Assembly: GCA_020351895.1 (NCBI GenBank)
Contig: CP070672.1
Location: 2,013,819-2,020,809 of the forward strand
DNA: 6,991 nucleotides
Direction: 5' to 3'
Source: Thermoplasmata archaeon
GTDB taxonomy: Archaea > Thermoplasmatota > Thermoplasmata > GCA-020350865
Shown here: positions 4,759 to 6,991 of the stretch, one piece after another
Layout of the letters: every line of letters starts with the position of its first letter
How positions within the stretch are numbered: the first letter of the stretch is position 1
Made by a program: the position numbers and the translations under genes
Notes under the pieces: model-generated
What the model saw: only the letters and a program-made list of their open reading frames with translations
What the model was told of the DNA's origin: nothing
Database searches by the model: none

Positions 4759-4767
4759 ATTTTTAAG
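4759..4767 (+). promoter_or_regulatory. TATA box for the membrane protein gene
   Basis: ATTTTTAAG is centred about 28 bp before the ATG at 4791, so transcription should start at or just before the start codon. This supports the internal ATG over the one at 4770, which lies too close to the TATA element to be transcribed. Confidence 0.55.
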
Positions 4768-4790
4768 CTATGCATTATTACCTGAGACTA

Positions 4791-5486
4791 ATGGCAAAGA
4801 AGAGAAAAAAGGAGAAAGAGGATGGAGGCTACGAATTCAAGATGCCCGAGTTCGATGAAGAGGAATATCTTAAAAAGGAGGTAAGGGATGCAAAGGCTCT
4901 CTTCGTAACCTTTGGTTATGCCGTGCTCATTGGATTGGCGTCTTTTGGGTTGACTTTTGTGGATATAGCGTTGGCAGCCTTGGTTGGTTTCATAGCAATT
5001 GTTTTCTTAAGACATATATATCCTCTTGTTGGTGTTGATACAACATCACTTGAAAAAAAGCAATGGGCGGGCAACATCATAATGTATATATTCACTTGGC
5101 TCGCGGTTTGGATTCTTCTATCCAATCCTCCGTTCAGTGATATAGCAGATCCAACCATTAAGGAGGATGCAATTTATTTCGGAGACTCAGGGAATTGGAC
5201 AAAGCTCAACGATACCAACAGGGATGAAATACCAATGGGGACGAACATTAGCATAAATGTGACCATCGTTGATAATGTCAAAGTTGATGAAGATACGATC
5301 AGGATTACAGTTAAAAGAGGTGAAGAGGAGATAACTCCATCAGGGGGTGATCATATGGAGCGTATAGGAAAAAATAGATATGCCTATGTTTTTCCTGCTA
5401 ACCCCCAAATAAAATATGATTACACCATTTCAGTTTCCGATGTGAACAATCATAAAGCAACTTTCACAAGGAGCCTTCAATTATAA
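4791..5486 (+). CDS. Membrane protein with three helices and an external beta-rich domain, function unknown
   Basis: I do not recognise a family. From the ATG at 4791 (231 aa) the protein has a charged N-terminus starting MAKKRKKEKEDGG (1-34) and three probable membrane helices (about 36-55, 58-75 and 92-111). A C-terminal domain of about 120 residues follows. Positive charges before helix 1 and after helix 2 (RH, EKK) predict a cytoplasmic N-terminus and an external C-terminus. The external part has alternating hydrophobic strands (ISINVTIVDN, DTIRITVKRG, RYAYVFPANP, DYTISVSDVNNHKATF) that look like an immunoglobulin or cadherin-like sandwich. It also has several N-x-S/T sites (N135, N140, N152, N156) that could be glycosylated. 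The frame is open from an ATG at 4770, but promoter spacing favours 4791. It ends 6 bp from the convergent cca gene. Confidence 0.82.
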   Translation: MAKKRKKEKEDGGYEFKMPEFDEEEYLKKEVRDAKALFVTFGYAVLIGLASFGLTFVDIALAALVGFIAIVFLRHIYPLVGVDTTSLEKKQWAGNIIMYIFTWLAVWILLSNPPFSDIADPTIKEDAIYFGDSGNWTKLNDTNRDEIPMGTNISINVTIVDNVKVDEDTIRITVKRGEEEITPSGGDHMERIGKNRYAYVFPANPQIKYDYTISVSDVNNHKATFTRSLQL

Positions 5487-5492
5487 TTGATA

Positions 5493-6833
5493 TCAATAAT
5501 CCCATCTAAATTTTTTATCTAGAAACATCGTGAGCCAAGATGCGTAACGATCATCAAGTACTTCTAAACCTACTAAAGTTTTAAATCCTGTATTCATGGA
5601 TTCGATAATATGTCTGCCAAGGCTCAAGGTATCCAATTTGATTTCTATAAGTTCCTTTGGATTTCTGAAATCTCTTTTAATGTCAACGTACCAATTTCCA
5701 TTTTTTATGTAAGGTCCCTTAATGAGATTCGAAGATGTGGTCCACTTACTTAGAAAGTCTGAAGCGTTATCGTGCCAAACAGGGGGACCTTTATGAGGTT
5801 TTGCCATAGGAAGTGAGAAGACTTCGAATTCCAAAAGAAACATCACCTCATCATTGACAAAATAGTCTGAATCTATTAATCTGAAGCCGAACTTCTCACA
5901 GAGCATTACAATGGATCTTAGGGATTTACGAAGTTGAGAATGTAAAATATCAGGAAGGGTTTGCGGTTTCTTAAACGTAATACCAAGGAGGGTTGTCGCT
6001 CTATTTTTTATGGTCGTCTCGATTTCAGAAATGTGTTTAGGAGTTATGATGTTAGGAAAGAAGAATTCTATCCTTGGATTTGCGTGGTACTCTCTGCAGG
6101 CATGAATGAAGATGGCGAAGTTCTCTTTCGATAATGCAGATGCAACGTTCCTTTTAGGATCAACAGGATCCACCACTATCAAGCAATCATCAAATTCTGC
6201 ATGCTTTCTATCATCAAAAGTTATCAGAATGCCTTTACTCCAATCTCTCGCCCCTTTAATGACGCCATTAAAATCCTCATAGTGCAAAACAAGTAATTCA
6301 CACAGATAACCAGAAAATCCTTCTATCTCTGCCTCAGCACCATAGATGCCTATTCCTTTTAAGAATTGCTTAAGCAATCTCACCTGGTCCTTTTGACCAT
6401 CATTTAGATTTTCGATGATAAAATTTGTATGGAAAGGAGTCCTGTCCACTGCACTCATCTTTTGAGAGGGATCTTGGATTTTATAACATGGTACTATCTC
6501 AACATTCATGCCTTCAAATTTTCCGTAAACATAAGGATGTTCGGCATATTTCTTCTCCCACTCCCCCAATACCTCCTTTCCTATCTTCAATCCAATGGAT
6601 TCCAAATCCTCCCTTGACGTTGTTGATGGGAACATGACAAATATATCTATATCAGGATCCTTTAGATGGGTGCCCTTAGCAACGGAACCCACCAGTATTG
6701 GTGTAACCTCTAAATCCATGGGATTCACGATACTGATGACCTTTTTCCCAACCTTTTCCACAATCCCACGCAAGAGTTTATTCTCTCTTTCATTTGGAGC
6801 TATCCGTCCTAGAACCTCTGCTTCGACATCCAT
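5493..6833 (-). CDS. cca: CCA-adding enzyme, archaeal class I tRNA nucleotidyltransferase
   Basis: The enzyme adds or repairs the 3' CCA of tRNAs using CTP and ATP without a nucleic-acid template. The 446-aa length is normal for the archaeal family. The N-terminal nucleotidyltransferase domain (about 1-145) shows LVGSVAKGT (47-55) with GS at 49-50, and DIDIFV with metal-binding Asp61 and Asp63. NVEIVPCY (110-117) follows, where the third carboxylate appears to be Glu112 rather than the more usual Asp. VDRTPFHTNFI (129-139) comes next. The central domain includes QVRLLKQFLKGIGIYG and EGFSGYLCELLVLHY, both typical of the family, followed by the tRNA-binding C-terminal domains. No ribosome site precedes the ATG; a TATA element at about 6861-6870 suggests a very short leader. 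The adjacent tRNA-Arg lacks an encoded CCA, consistent with need for this enzyme. Confidence 0.96.
   Translation of the reverse strand: MDVEAEVLGRIAPNERENKLLRGIVEKVGKKVISIVNPMDLEVTPILVGSVAKGTHLKDPDIDIFVMFPSTTSREDLESIGLKIGKEVLGEWEKKYAEHPYVYGKFEGMNVEIVPCYKIQDPSQKMSAVDRTPFHTNFIIENLNDGQKDQVRLLKQFLKGIGIYGAEAEIEGFSGYLCELLVLHYEDFNGVIKGARDWSKGILITFDDRKHAEFDDCLIVVDPVDPKRNVASALSKENFAIFIHACREYHANPRIEFFFPNIITPKHISEIETTIKNRATTLLGITFKKPQTLPDILHSQLRKSLRSIVMLCEKFGFRLIDSDYFVNDEVMFLLEFEVFSLPMAKPHKGPPVWHDNASDFLSKWTTSSNLIKGPYIKNGNWYVDIKRDFRNPKELIEIKLDTLSLGRHIIESMNTGFKTLVGLEVLDDRYASWLTMFLDKKFRWDY
5511..5516 (+). terminator. T6 run after the membrane protein gene, inside the cca end
   Basis: Six T lie 25 bp after the membrane protein stop and within the last codons of the convergent cca gene. 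With only 6 bp between the two stops, plus-strand transcription must end inside cca. Confidence 0.3.
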
Positions 6834-6859
6834 AATAAGTGGTGTAGAGTGTATGGGGA

Positions 6860-6870
6860 TAAAATATTTT
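6860..6870 (-). promoter_or_regulatory. Candidate TATA box for cca
   Basis: On the minus strand the sequence is AAAATATTTTA, centred about 32 bp upstream of the cca ATG. It predicts a leader of only a few bases, in agreement with the lack of a Shine-Dalgarno site. Confidence 0.45.
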
Positions 6871-6976
6871 CTAGTTAAAAATTGAATTTCCCATGTGTCT
6901 TTACGAACCTTTTGTCTTAATCAATTAAGTTCACATTATTAATCGTATCCAAGTAAATCTATAATATCACATATTG

Positions 6977-6987
6977 ATTTTTAAAAG
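6977..6987 (+). promoter_or_regulatory. Likely TATA box of a gene beyond the right edge
   Basis: ATTTTTAAAAG ends four bases before the window edge and matches the elements upstream of the small basic gene and the membrane protein gene. It suggests a plus-strand transcript starting about 20 bp outside the window. The rest of 6834-6991 is AT-rich and shows no gene. Confidence 0.3.
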
Positions 6988-6991
6988 AACA

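Noticed and set aside
1..6991. Mobile element, integration site, toxin-antitoxin or defence system
   Set aside because: No transposase, integrase, terminal repeats, target-site duplication or defence-type domain was found; the tRNA gene shows no duplicated 3' end nearby.

Overview
The window is archaeal chromosomal DNA, most likely from a euryarchaeote of the Thermoplasmatota or a related lineage. The gene set shows this directly: a PAN-type proteasomal ATPase, an MBF1-type zinc-ribbon/HTH factor, a DUF2240 protein, a Gins51 replication subunit, a class I archaeal CCA-adding enzyme and a tRNA gene with an intron at position 37/38. Promoters are TATA-like. Several starts lie about 25-30 nt downstream of a TATA element and have no Shine-Dalgarno sequence (leaderless type); others carry GGTGA or GAGGT type sites. 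The taxonomic placement is inference from gene content; no marker gene such as rRNA is present.

Layout from left to right. The 3' end of an ABC-transporter permease gene of the FtsX/MacB type (+) meets PAN (-) tail to tail. PAN and MBF1 (+) diverge from a shared AT-rich control region that contains a perfect inverted repeat. MBF1 runs tail to tail, 5 bp apart, into a two-gene minus-strand operon: a HisA-like TIM barrel followed by DUF2240. Gins51 (+) diverges from that operon. A 195-bp AT-rich gap follows, and then a 49-codon gene for an almost pure lysine/threonine protein. That gene is easy to miss because longer open frames overlap it. Next come a structured, T-rich terminator region, an intron-containing tRNA-Arg(CCT), a perfect 10-bp hairpin and a small membrane protein with an external beta-rich domain. 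The membrane protein gene ends 6 bp from the convergent cca gene (-). The last 158 bp are non-coding and end in a likely promoter for a gene beyond the window.

Most genes are housekeeping: regulated proteolysis (PAN), transcription (MBF1), replication (Gins51) and tRNA synthesis and maturation (tRNA-Arg has no encoded CCA; cca would add it). I see no mobile element, CRISPR array, toxin-antitoxin pair or defence island. The strongest candidate for something undescribed is the polycationic 49-aa protein, which looks like a free histone-tail or H1-like nucleic-acid condensing peptide. Secondary points are a Tyr-to-Phe change in the proteasome-docking tail of PAN and the loss of one catalytic Asp in the HisA-like protein. 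No stretch above 300 bp lacks a gene.
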